7,708 nt of DNA from an uncultured Actinomycetes bacterium (GTDB lineage: Bacteria > Actinomycetota > Actinomycetes > Nanopelagicales > Nanopelagicaceae): assembly GCA_903928395.1 (NCBI GenBank), contig CAIYQS010000130.1:1-7708 (forward strand). The letters run 5' to 3'. The notes beneath the pieces are model-generated. The model was given only the letters and a program-made list of their open reading frames with translations. It searched no databases and was not told the origin of the DNA. The translations under genes and the position numbers were made by a program. This document shows, piece after piece, positions 1 to 7,316 of this stretch (position 1 is the stretch's first letter; each line of letters starts with the position of its first letter).

Positions 1-292
1 AGCGATCATCTAGTGCACCCAACAACATAATGAATGTGCCTGCTAAAAATATTCCGGTGAGCTCGCGACCGAATGCAGTACCAACTAATCGCAAATGATC
101 CACGATGAGAAACGTGATCGACATAGATCCCCACATCGCAAGACCACCCCATCGCGGAGTGATGTCCGTGTGCATGTCGCGTGAACGTAACTCAATATAA
201 GCGCCAGAGAGCATTGCGAGTCGCCTGACAAGAGGCGTCAACATAAAACAAAATGTGGCTGCTAACGCCGCTGTTAGTAGGTACTCGCGCAT
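1..292 (-). CDS. wecA: WecA/Rfe-type polyprenyl-phosphate glycosyl-1-phosphate transferase, N-terminal part
   Basis: This is the first 97 residues of a gene that runs off the left edge. The family transfers a sugar-1-phosphate (usually GlcNAc-1-P from UDP-GlcNAc) to a polyprenyl phosphate at the inner face of the membrane, starting arabinogalactan, teichoic acid or other cell-wall glycan synthesis. Visible are a hydrophobic segment at about residues 4-21, the family motif RDMHTDITPRWGG (38-50), further membrane segments at about 51-65 and 78-94, and LDD (94-96), the first catalytic Asp pair. TPRxGG fits WecA/TagO/Rfe better than MraY. The ATG at 290-292 lies 14 bases after the glyA stop, with no clear Shine-Dalgarno sequence. 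In actinobacteria this gene commonly follows sua5/glyA and precedes the ATP synthase operon, so atp genes may lie beyond the left edge. The donor sugar and lipid cannot be told from this fragment. Confidence 0.85.
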   Translation of the reverse strand, partial: MREYLLTAALAATFCFMLTPLVRRLAMLSGAYIELRSRDMHTDITPRWGGLAMWGSMSITFLIVDHLRLVGTAFGRELTGIFLAGTFIMLLGALDDR

Positions 293-306
293 AATAGATC
301 GGCTAT

Positions 307-1575
307 TTAGCGCGGATAAACGGGGAACCGTGCGGTCAGGGTTTGAACATCGTGACGAATTTCAGCGGCCTTTGCGGGTTCGCTGCCATCTTTAATTGCG
401 CGGGCTATGAGTTCGGCAATCTGCACCATCTCGGGGGCGCCCATTCCTTGTGTAGTCGTTGCTGCCGAACCAACTCGAATTCCGCTGGTAACCGCTGGTG
501 ACTCTGGATCATAAGGAATTGCATTCTTATTGAGAGTAATCCCGGAGAGTCCGCATCGTTCATCAGCGAGCTTGCCGCTGATTCCAGTTGATCGAATATC
601 GATGAGCGCAAGGTGAGTTTGGGTGCCACCAGACACCGCACGCATTCCGTGCTCTTCAAGACTTTTTGCCAAAACCTGACAGTTCGAAATCACATTTTTG
701 GCGTAATCCTGATACTCCGGCGTCGCACATTCTTTGAGGGCAATCGCTTTTCCTGCAACCGCACTCATAATTGGGCCGCCTTGCATTCCGGGGAAGACTG
801 CTTTATCGATGGCTGCCGCGTGTTCTGCCTTAGAAACAATCATTCCCCCTCGTGGGCCACGGAGAACTTTATGAGTTGTAAAGGAGACGACATCGGCATA
901 AGGAACCGGTGAAGGGATCGCCTTGCCTGCTACCAACCCAATGAAGTGCGCGGCATCAACCCACATGATCGCCCCTACTTCATCGCAGATTGCACGGACT
1001 CGTTCAAAATCAATGAGGCTGGGATAAGCCGTTGCACCGGTACAAATCATTCGCGGTGCATTCTTAAGAGCAAGGTCGCGAAGTTCGTCATAATCAATTA
1101 ATTCATTATCCGCACGCACACCGTAAGAAACGATGTTGAACCATTTACCGGAAAAATTCACTTTGGAGCCATGCGTGAGGTGACCTCCATGTGGAAGTGA
1201 CATCGCAAGGACAGTATCCCCAGGTTTTGTGAACGCCTGATACACCGCAATATTGGCACTTGCCCCAGAATGCGGTTGTAAGTTCGCATGCTCTGCCCCA
1301 AAAAGTTCTTTTGCGCGCTCGATGCCGATAAGTTCTACCTTGTCGACCTCTTCGCAACCTCCGTAGTAGCGCTTACCCGGGTATCCCTCGGCATATTTGT
1401 TAGAAAGCGTCGAACCGAGGGCGGCGAGAACGGCTGGAGAGGTAAAATTTTCGCTAGCGATTAACTGCAGCCCATGGCGCTGGCGTTCAAGTTCGCTGAG
1501 TAGGACGGCGGCGATATCTGGATCTTGCGCCTGGAGTGCATCGAAATCGGGACCGAAAAAGGTATCTGTAGGCAT
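307..1575 (-). CDS. glyA: Serine hydroxymethyltransferase
   Basis: This cytoplasmic PLP enzyme interconverts serine plus tetrahydrofolate with glycine plus 5,10-methylene-tetrahydrofolate and is the main entry of one-carbon units for purine, thymidylate and methionine synthesis. The 422 residues are normal for a bacterial SHMT and look complete. Visible motifs are LIASENF (38-44), NKYAEGYPGKRYYGG (59-73), Asp207 and His210 in VDAAHFIGLVAG (PLP ring contacts), the Schiff-base Lys236 in TTHKVLRGPRGG, FPGMQGGP (261-268), and Arg367 in SGIRVGS, the expected substrate-carboxylate ligand. Two small departures from the common signature are Val after the PLP lysine (usually Thr) and TTTQG in place of LTTRG near 373-377. 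Catalytic residues are kept, so it should be active. The ATG lies 9 bases after the sua5-like stop; no strong Shine-Dalgarno sequence is visible, so it is probably co-transcribed. Confidence 0.97.
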   Translation of the reverse strand: MPTDTFFGPDFDALQAQDPDIAAVLLSELERQRHGLQLIASENFTSPAVLAALGSTLSNKYAEGYPGKRYYGGCEEVDKVELIGIERAKELFGAEHANLQPHSGASANIAVYQAFTKPGDTVLAMSLPHGGHLTHGSKVNFSGKWFNIVSYGVRADNELIDYDELRDLALKNAPRMICTGATAYPSLIDFERVRAICDEVGAIMWVDAAHFIGLVAGKAIPSPVPYADVVSFTTHKVLRGPRGGMIVSKAEHAAAIDKAVFPGMQGGPIMSAVAGKAIALKECATPEYQDYAKNVISNCQVLAKSLEEHGMRAVSGGTQTHLALIDIRSTGISGKLADERCGLSGITLNKNAIPYDPESPAVTSGIRVGSAATTTQGMGAPEMVQIAELIARAIKDGSEPAKAAEIRHDVQTLTARFPVYPR

Positions 1576-1584
1576 ACCCGAACC

Positions 1585-2247
1585 CTACGGCTTGAGCGCA
1601 GAAATCGTGGGCACGACGGCTTGTAACTCCGCAAGGGTGATCGCACCCTCCCGCAGCATCTCAATTCCAGGATTTTCGCCAGACTTGGCCCGGCGAAGCA
1701 CGGTAGAGGCAGGCCCAGTGGGAAGCAGCCCCTCATCCACTTGCAACCCAACCTCCATAGGGAGGGCGGAAGCCTGTGCAATATCCTGAATCGGAGGCTG
1801 GCCCGCACCCGAGGCGCTTGCCGCCGCAAGCGGCCCACTTCGATTCAAGAGCGAGAGCAGAAATTCTCGATTTGGAATGCGAACCGCAAATTCGGAGAGC
1901 GCTCTGCCATCTCCGAGATCCCATCGCAGAGCCGACTGTGGGGCAAGTTGAACTGTTAAGAGTCCAGGCCAGAAAGCATTAACGACTTTCTGCCAATCCG
2001 AATCAAAGTCGGAGGCCAAGCCACTCACTGCAGTTACTTTGCCTATCAACACCTGTGCGGCAGTTCCAGGACTGTCACCCCGCAAAGTGTGAATTCGATT
2101 CACCGCGGTTTGATTGAAGGCATCACAGACATAGAGATAACCGTGCTCAGCTGCGACGACGATAACTTCGCCTTGTAACAGTGCAACCAACGCCCGATCA
2201 CGAATCGCAGTTTTATTTCGCGCAGTTAACTTGACCGTTTCGCTCAT
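1585..2247 (-). CDS. Divergent Sua5/YrdC/YciO-family protein (threonylcarbamoyl-AMP synthase fold)
   Basis: The 220-residue protein has the length and layout of one YrdC-like domain. Classical members (TsaC/Sua5) make threonylcarbamoyl-AMP from threonine, bicarbonate and ATP for t6A at tRNA position 37. Family landmarks are GEVIVV (26-31), CDAFNQTAVNRI (41-52), AFWPGLLTVQL (91-101), FAVRIPN (120-126), GPLAAASASGAGQPP (138-152), GPASTV (178-183) and LREGAIT (198-204). The substrate-binding signatures are eroded. The segment normally reading PT[DE]TxYGLG is AAEHGYLYV (32-40), the KxR motif is Arg55-Gly-Asp57, and SAN is SAS (144-146). The GY and the missing KxR recall what I remember of E. coli YciO more than TsaC. 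The position before glyA and wecA matches actinobacterial sua5. The ATG overlaps the hflX stop by 4 bases. A normal reading frame without stops argues against a pseudogene. Fold assignment is confident; enzyme activity is not, so I give no symbol. Confidence 0.85.
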   Translation of the reverse strand: MSETVKLTARNKTAIRDRALVALLQGEVIVVAAEHGYLYVCDAFNQTAVNRIHTLRGDSPGTAAQVLIGKVTAVSGLASDFDSDWQKVVNAFWPGLLTVQLAPQSALRWDLGDGRALSEFAVRIPNREFLLSLLNRSGPLAAASASGAGQPPIQDIAQASALPMEVGLQVDEGLLPTGPASTVLRRAKSGENPGIEMLREGAITLAELQAVVPTISALKP

Positions 2248-3698
2248 GCTTTAAGTACTCCTACTTCAATCATCTCTTCAATTCTTTTTGCAATATGTGC
2301 ATCAACTCTTGCGTGAATCCTGGTGCCCTCAGGTGAATACGTTTCAGAGAGTACTTCACCGCGTTCATGAATTGCGGATACTAATTCTCCACGACTAAAC
2401 GGAATCACCGCTGTAATTTCTACACGAGGGCGAGGAAGTGATGTTTCAATCGCCTTTATTAAGGTCTCAAGTCCAAATCCGGTTCGCGCAGAAAATGCAT
2501 AACTATTGGATTCTTCCCGAAGAATCTGCATGATTACTTCTGGGGCAGCAATGTCTGCTTTATTAATCGCAATTATTTCTGGAATATCTCCCCCACCGAC
2601 ATCTTTAATTACTTCCCGAACGGCACGGATCTGTTCCCTCGGATCAGGATGGGAACCATCGACAACATGGACGATCAGATCTGCTGCGGCAACTTCTTCG
2701 AGGGTGGACTTAAAGGCTTCGATAAGTTGATGGGGTAGATGGCGGACAAAGCCTACGGTGTCGACCAAGGTATAGATTCGACCATCAGAACTCTTTGTTT
2801 GCCGCACCGTCGGGTCCAGCGTTGCAAAAAGCGCATTTTCTACTAAAACGCCGGCATTGGTCAGTCGATTCATGAGCGAAGATTTACCAGCGTTTGTGTA
2901 CCCTGCAATTGCAACTGACGGAACACTGTATTTTGTTCTTTCCTGCCGCTTGGTATCACGGGCGACTTTCATCTCTTTTATCTCTTTGCGAAGTTTAGCC
3001 ATTTTGTCATTGATGCGACGTCTATCTGTTTCAATTTTGGTCTCACCTGGGCCACGACCACCAATTCCACCAGCTTGACGAGAGAGTGAATCACCCCAGC
3101 CGCGAAGCCTGGGCAGCATATAACTCATCTGGGCGAGCTCTACCTGCGCCTTTCCTTCACGTGATTTTGCATGTTGCGCAAAAATATCCAAAATCAAGGC
3201 GGTGCGATCAATGACCTTTACTTTGAGTTTTGACTCAAGGGTTCGAAGTTGTGCTGGCGATAACTCGCCATCGCATACGACCGTATCTGCCCCTGTCGCA
3301 ATAACAGCTTGTTTAACTTCAGCAACTTTTCCAGAACCGATGAAGGTAGAAGCATCGGGCTTGTCACGACGTTGCACAAAACCTTCCATGACTTCAGAGC
3401 CCGCCGTTTCGGCTAGGGCGGCTAATTCCTTCATCGAATTTTCGGCATCGAGGGCGGTACCTTCAGTCCACACTCCAACAAGTACAACCTTTTCCAAACG
3501 AAGTTGCCGATACTCAGCGTCATTAACATCTTGCAACTCTGTTGAGAGTCCGGAAACCCGACGAAGGGCTTGGCGATCTTGCAAATCCTGTTGTTGATTT
3601 TCTTGCTGTTCGGCAGAATCGAAATCACTTACTGCTCGTGCGCTCTCGCGAAGTAGTTGGTCGATATCTATATCTAATGGATCTTGTCCTTGAGTCAC
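2244..3698 (-). CDS. hflX: GTPase HflX
   Basis: HflX is a ribosome-binding GTPase that, in studied bacteria, splits stalled or stressed 70S ribosomes. This 484-residue protein has the full layout. A hydrophilic Gln/Glu-rich N-terminal tail (about 1-65) is followed by the HflX-specific N domain, with FIGSGKVAEV (119-128) and GGRGPGETK (213-221), a basic coiled-coil-like linker (about 225-256), the G domain, and a C-terminal domain (about 425-484). G motifs are complete: G1 GYTNAGKS (266-273), G2 TLDPT (293-297), G3 DTVG (313-316), G4 NKAD (379-382) and G5 SAR (403-405). The start is GTG; its GTGA overlaps the dapF TGA, which supports this choice although no clear Shine-Dalgarno sequence precedes it. 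The long N-terminal tail is usual for actinobacterial members. Its stop overlaps the next gene, joining two usually separate clusters. Confidence 0.97.
   Translation of the reverse strand: MTQGQDPLDIDIDQLLRESARAVSDFDSAEQQENQQQDLQDRQALRRVSGLSTELQDVNDAEYRQLRLEKVVLVGVWTEGTALDAENSMKELAALAETAGSEVMEGFVQRRDKPDASTFIGSGKVAEVKQAVIATGADTVVCDGELSPAQLRTLESKLKVKVIDRTALILDIFAQHAKSREGKAQVELAQMSYMLPRLRGWGDSLSRQAGGIGGRGPGETKIETDRRRINDKMAKLRKEIKEMKVARDTKRQERTKYSVPSVAIAGYTNAGKSSLMNRLTNAGVLVENALFATLDPTVRQTKSSDGRIYTLVDTVGFVRHLPHQLIEAFKSTLEEVAAADLIVHVVDGSHPDPREQIRAVREVIKDVGGGDIPEIIAINKADIAAPEVIMQILREESNSYAFSARTGFGLETLIKAIETSLPRPRVEITAVIPFSRGELVSAIHERGEVLSETYSPEGTRIHARVDAHIAKRIEEMIEVGVLKA
2258..2262 (-). promoter_or_regulatory. 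Shine-Dalgarno site for the Sua5-like gene
   Basis: AGGAG on the minus strand sits within the last codons of hflX, 10 bases before the ATG of the downstream gene. It supports that ATG and shows that the gene can recruit ribosomes itself as well as by coupling through the overlapping hflX stop. Confidence 0.55.
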
Positions 3699-4480
3699 AG
3701 ATAGGGATCCAGTTCTATATCTTTCACGAGTACTGCAGGACCGATCAGTGTTGCATTGCTGTGAGGATCTATGTCCACGGTCAACTTGCCACCAGGAGGA
3801 TTAATTACCCAGTGTGACGGTAGCTTCTTACCGGCTTTAAATGTTGCAGCCAGCGCTACTGCGCACGTTCCAGTCCCACACGATTGCGTTTCACCAACAC
3901 CACGTTCATATACCCGCATGGCTAGTTCGCCATTAGGCAAGGAAGTTACGAACTCGATGTTCACGCCTTCTGGATAGTCGCCATCTACTTCGGGGGCTTG
4001 TTGAAGGTCTCCAATTGCAGCAAGGTCATCTACGAAAACCACTGCGTGCGGATTTCCGATTTCTACATGAACCGCGCTCCAGGATTGGTCGCCAATCTTT
4101 ACCGTTACATCGTCATAGACCTCTTCGATATGACCCATATTTACCGAAATATCCGCATCGGCTGGAACCGCCAAATACTTCATCCCGTCGCGGGTATTGA
4201 TTGCGAAAATTCCCTCGCCCTGGTGGCCGCGCTCCACGAGGTATCTCGCCATGACTCTAATTCCGTTTCCGCACATTTCGGCGATCGAGCCATCTTGGTT
4301 TCGATAATCCATGAACCATTTTCCGTCGCGCTTAATAATGCGAATAAAGCCATCGCTTCCAACGCCGGTGGTTCGGTTACAAATCCGTGCAACCTGTTCG
4401 GCTGATAGTGAGATCTGATCCTCGGGGTCAAAGAGGAGCACAAAATCGTTGTGCGTTCCATGCCCGTAAGTTCCAATCAT
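3695..4480 (-). CDS. dapF: Diaminopimelate epimerase
   Basis: DapF converts LL-diaminopimelate to the meso form, used in lysine synthesis and as the cross-linking residue of peptidoglycan. It is a cytoplasmic, cofactor-independent enzyme using two cysteines as acid and base. Both are present in the 261-residue protein: Cys70 in AEMCGNGIR and Cys201 in GETQSCGTGTCA. Other family signatures are GHGTHNDFVLL (6-16), the TGVGSDG segment (38-44), GNPHAV (142-147) and NPPGGKL (227-233). I chose the ATG at 4478-4480 rather than an in-frame ATG 57 bases upstream. It forms an ATGA overlap with the miaA stop, and the protein then begins directly with the first DapF strand. The longer form would add a basic 19-residue leader with no family support and a 61-base overlap. 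Placement between miaA and hflX is the actinobacterial norm. Confidence 0.96.
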   Translation of the reverse strand: MIGTYGHGTHNDFVLLFDPEDQISLSAEQVARICNRTTGVGSDGFIRIIKRDGKWFMDYRNQDGSIAEMCGNGIRVMARYLVERGHQGEGIFAINTRDGMKYLAVPADADISVNMGHIEEVYDDVTVKIGDQSWSAVHVEIGNPHAVVFVDDLAAIGDLQQAPEVDGDYPEGVNIEFVTSLPNGELAMRVYERGVGETQSCGTGTCAVALAATFKAGKKLPSHWVINPPGGKLTVDIDPHSNATLIGPAVLVKDIELDPYL

Positions 4481-5379
4481 GCGTTCAGGATAGCCTTTTC
4501 GATAGCGCCGAGGCGATCTGAATTCTCTGGCAGCCAATTAATGCGCTGATCACGGCGAAACCAGGTTTCTTGCCTACGAATATATTGTCTGGTGGCAAGT
4601 TTAGTTTGAGAAATTGCATCAGCCTGTGAGATCTCCCCAGATTTCATGGCAATAACTTGGGAATACCCAAGAGCTGCGCGCGCGGTTTTTCCTTCGAGAA
4701 TTCCTTGATTGATCAAAGTTTCGACCTCTTCAATTAACCCGCTTTCAAACATTCGATCAACCCGGGTATCTACCCGTTCGTCAAGCATCTGGCGATCCAT
4801 CTCTAATCCAAATTGCATCGCGTTGGGATATCGAGTGGAATCTGCACGAGGAAGATTTGCGGTAAATGGTTTGCCGGTAATTTCAATTACCTCTAGCGCT
4901 CTAATCACCCGACGCACATTCTCTTTTGGTATCGCAGCCGCTGCTGCTGGATCTAATATTCCAAGCCGCTGGTGTAGTGCATCGTTACCGATCTTTTCTG
5001 CTAGTTCAGTTAGCTTTTCACGCACCGCCGGATCGGTATCGGGGAAATTAAGATCATCGAGTATTGCCTTAATGTAAAAACCAGTTCCACCCACAACAAT
5101 TACTGGAATTGATTGAGCAAGAAGATTATCGATTATCAGTCGAGCTTGCTCCTGATACCAAGCAACATTTACATCGGTCGATACGTCCACCAGATCCAAC
5201 ATGTGGTGCGTAATTCCCGCACGCTCATCGATAGAAAGTTTGGCGGTTCCGATTTCCATCCCGCGATAAAGTTGCATTGAATCGGCATTGACGATCTGAC
5301 CACCAATTTTCTTCGCTAGCTCTACCGCTAAATCGCTCTTCCCCGTGGCGGTTGCCCCACCAATCACAACTAAAGTCAC
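4477..5379 (-). CDS. miaA: tRNA dimethylallyltransferase
   Basis: MiaA transfers a dimethylallyl group from DMAPP to N6 of adenosine 37 in tRNAs reading codons that start with U, giving i6A, the substrate of MiaB. The 300 residues match the usual length. Visible are the P-loop GGATATGKS (7-15), DSMQLYRGMEIGTAK (33-47) with the expected catalytic Asp33, GGTGFY (97-102), RRVIRALEV (156-164), AALGYSQV (235-242), and the C-terminal signature TRQYIRRQETWFRR (263-276). The start is GTG; GTGA overlaps the miaB stop by 4 bases, and the P-loop falls at the normal distance from the N-terminus. No Shine-Dalgarno sequence is evident, so translation probably depends on ribosomes finishing miaB. Its own TGA overlaps the dapF ATG. 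Confidence 0.97.
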   Translation of the reverse strand: MTLVVIGGATATGKSDLAVELAKKIGGQIVNADSMQLYRGMEIGTAKLSIDERAGITHHMLDLVDVSTDVNVAWYQEQARLIIDNLLAQSIPVIVVGGTGFYIKAILDDLNFPDTDPAVREKLTELAEKIGNDALHQRLGILDPAAAAAIPKENVRRVIRALEVIEITGKPFTANLPRADSTRYPNAMQFGLEMDRQMLDERVDTRVDRMFESGLIEEVETLINQGILEGKTARAALGYSQVIAMKSGEISQADAISQTKLATRQYIRRQETWFRRDQRINWLPENSDRLGAIEKAILNA

Positions 5380-6809
5380 AACGACTTTAATTTCGCGAGC
5401 GTTGGCATTCCAATCATTATTGCGCTGGTGCCAATTTCGGTGAGCCTGGCTTGATGTGCGGCTCCCCCACGCGTCTGTCGAATTGAATTGAGAGACCCCA
5501 CCATGAAATTCGGAGAACTTTCCGTAATCGTGACGTTTGCAATATCTCCTGGACGCGCGCCCTCAGTATCAACATGAACGAGTCGGAAATCGGGGGTGCG
5601 GCCATTGACTCGTGCGCGAGTCGCATCATGACGACCTTCGTGATCCGTTACCAAGATGTCGTAACTTTTACCGATTGATTCTCGATTAAGAAGTCCAGAC
5701 ATCTCTTGTTGCAAGGTGTGTAACCGGGTGTAGCGATCGGCCATCACGTCATCGGCAATCTGATCCGGCATGGTGGCTGCAGGCGTTCCAGGTCGCTTTG
5801 AATATTGGAAGGTGTAGGCGGCGGTAAACCGCGCTTGTCGGACTACATCTAAAGTTGCCTGAAAATCCGCTTCAGTCTCACCTGGAAAACCAACGATGAT
5901 GTCGGTAGTAATTCCTGCCTCCGGCATTGCCTTACGTACATTTTCAATGATTCCTAAATAACGCTCACTTCTGTATGACCGGCGCATCGCTTGCAGGACA
6001 CGATCAGAGCCAGATTGCAATGGCATATGGAGGTGCGGCATCGCGGCTTTGGTCTCTGCCATCGCCGTTATTACGTCTTCGGTGAAATCACGTGGATGCG
6101 GCGACATGAATCGCAGCCGCTCCAAGCCGTCAATAGAACCAACATCACGAATCAGTTGCGCGAAGGCTCCACGCTGACCAAAATCAACGCCATATGCGTT
6201 GACATTCTGACCTAAAAGCGTGATTTCAACGACTCCCTGTTCAACCAAAGCACGTGCTTCAGTCAAGATATCGACCGCTGGGCGATCCTTTTCAATTCCA
6301 CGCAGAGAAGGAACGATGCAAAAGGTGCAGGTGTTGTTGCAACCTACGGATATTGAAACCCAAGCGCTAAATGCAGAGTGGCGTCGCACGGGGAGGGTTG
6401 AAGGAAAATGTTCAAGTGACTCTTTGATTTCAACTTGAGAAGACTCTTCAATGCGAGCCCGCTCTAGAAGCGCTGGAAGGGAGCCAATGTTGTGGGTACC
6501 AAAGACGACATCTACATATGGAGCTCGCTTGATAATGGAAGCTTGATCTTTTTGCGCCATGCAGCCACCAACAGCAATCTGAAAATTCGGATTGCTTTTC
6601 TTAAGTGGCGCCAAAAAGCTTAAATTGCCATAAAGCTTGTTGTCCGCATTTTCGCGTACCGCGCAGGTATTAAATACAACTAAATCTGGAGTCGATCCTT
6701 CGAGCGCCGCAACGTAACCGGCATCAAGGAGTAAGCCCGCGATTCGCTCAGTATCGTGCACATTCATCTGGCAGCCGTAGGTTTCTACTACGAAGGAGCG
6801 AGCGGTCAT
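5376..6809 (-). CDS. miaB: tRNA-2-methylthio-N6-dimethylallyladenosine synthase
   Basis: MiaB is a radical-SAM iron-sulfur enzyme that adds a methylthio group at C2 of i6A37, giving ms2i6A. The 477-residue protein shows all three domains. The N-terminal UPF0004 domain has cluster ligands Cys13 (TYGCQMN), Cys49 (FNTCAVRENA) and Cys83 (VGGCMAQ). The radical-SAM core has Cys157, Cys161 and Cys164 in SVGCNNTCTFC, then HMPLQSGSD (261-269) and IVGFPGET (305-312). A TRAM domain for RNA binding spans about 380-440. The tail carries IGMPTL (466-471), like the short C-terminal extension of actinobacterial MiaB proteins. After the cluster the usual SLRGKEK reads SLRGIEK, a mild change. The ATG lies 19 bases after the recX stop without a sense-strand Shine-Dalgarno sequence. 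Its product feeds on that of the next gene, miaA, to which it is joined by a GTGA overlap. Confidence 0.97.
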   Translation of the reverse strand: MTARSFVVETYGCQMNVHDTERIAGLLLDAGYVAALEGSTPDLVVFNTCAVRENADNKLYGNLSFLAPLKKSNPNFQIAVGGCMAQKDQASIIKRAPYVDVVFGTHNIGSLPALLERARIEESSQVEIKESLEHFPSTLPVRRHSAFSAWVSISVGCNNTCTFCIVPSLRGIEKDRPAVDILTEARALVEQGVVEITLLGQNVNAYGVDFGQRGAFAQLIRDVGSIDGLERLRFMSPHPRDFTEDVITAMAETKAAMPHLHMPLQSGSDRVLQAMRRSYRSERYLGIIENVRKAMPEAGITTDIIVGFPGETEADFQATLDVVRQARFTAAYTFQYSKRPGTPAATMPDQIADDVMADRYTRLHTLQQEMSGLLNRESIGKSYDILVTDHEGRHDATRARVNGRTPDFRLVHVDTEGARPGDIANVTITESSPNFMVGSLNSIRQTRGGAAHQARLTEIGTSAIMIGMPTLAKLKSL

Positions 6810-6828
6810 TGGACAATCTTAGGAGGTC

Positions 6829-7314
6829 TTAAGAAGCTAGGAGTTCTCGCATAATTCGTTCGGTAATCTGATGGCTAAATCCTTTGCGGGCTAATAACGA
6901 GTGAATCCGCCGGTAGATCACCATATGATCAAGGTGAGCGCAAGATCGGTACTTACGCTCAGCCATTTCGTAGGCCATTTGGAATTCGGCATCTAAATCG
7001 GTGCCCTGCATCACCTCGTCAATAATGTCCTGGGCAACGCCTTTCCCGCGGAGTTCTTGAGTGATAACGCTGGCGCTTAACTTCTTTTGACGGCGTCGCG
7101 ACTCAGTCCATAACTGTGCAAATTCCAAGTCGTTGAGCAAGCCCTGCAACTCCAAAGAATCGAGTACCGAAGAAGCAACCTCTGACTCCACACCTCGCTT
7201 GCGAAGCTGACTTTGGAGCTCAGCCCTACTCTTGGCGCGTGGCGCTAGCGCATAAAGCGCAAGCGACATCGCCTCAGAGTAGGGATCAGCCACTACCTCT
7301 GTTATTTCTTTCAC
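6829..7314 (-). CDS. recX: RecA regulator RecX
   Basis: RecX proteins bind RecA filaments and usually restrain recombinase and coprotease activity, limiting toxic or excessive recombination. The 161 residues consist of alpha-helical three-helix repeats. The first reads ALYALAPRAKSRAELQSQL (20-38) with the diagnostic spacing of Arg-x-x-Ser-x-x-Glu-Leu. The second contains LQGLLNDLEFAQLW (56-69), and then SRRRQKKLSASVITQELRGKG (72-92, quoted to 91 or so as a region) leads into the third. Length fits short actinobacterial and Gram-positive RecX. The start is GTG, 2 bases after the recA stop and behind a good ribosome site, which fixes the choice. Coupling to recA is the standard arrangement and would keep RecX made along with RecA during DNA damage. 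Sequence conservation in RecX is low, so the call leans on context as well as motifs. Confidence 0.93.
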   Translation of the reverse strand: MKEITEVVADPYSEAMSLALYALAPRAKSRAELQSQLRKRGVESEVASSVLDSLELQGLLNDLEFAQLWTESRRRQKKLSASVITQELRGKGVAQDIIDEVMQGTDLDAEFQMAYEMAERKYRSCAHLDHMVIYRRIHSLLARKGFSHQITERIMRELLAS

Positions 7315-7316
7315 TC

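Noticed and set aside
1397..1838. Open frames of about 125-130 codons on both strands across the glyA/sua5-like junction
   Set aside because: They run out of frame through two genes with clear family motifs, and their low-complexity translations resemble no known family.
1585..2247. The Sua5-like gene as a pseudogene
   Set aside because: The frame is open for the full family length, a Shine-Dalgarno sequence is present, and fold-level motifs are kept along the whole protein. Divergence is concentrated at the substrate loops.
3202..3597. 131-codon open frame on the plus strand opposite hflX
   Set aside because: It is antisense to a well-conserved HflX region. The translation is Ser/Arg/Thr-rich with no recognisable motif, typical of a shadow frame.
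3570..3609. Gln-rich stretch near the HflX N-terminus as a possible coding repeat
   Set aside because: It is short and irregular in codon use, and it lies in the naturally variable hydrophilic tail of HflX. It is not a tandem DNA repeat.
3998..4405. 135-codon open frame on the plus strand opposite dapF
   Set aside because: It is fully antisense to DapF coding sequence containing the catalytic Cys70 motif, has no ribosome site and no recognisable protein features.
4481..4537. In-frame upstream ATG that would lengthen DapF by 19 residues
   Set aside because: The added residues are basic and unlike any DapF start, and the overlap with miaA would be 61 bases. The ATG at 4478-4480 gives the same 4-base overlap as the neighbouring junctions.
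6821..6826. Perfect AGGAGG on the plus strand in the recX-miaB gap
   Set aside because: It faces away from every gene here, and no start codon with a plausible reading frame follows at a suitable distance. On the miaB transcript it reads CCUCCU, which is not a ribosome site. It probably arose by chance.
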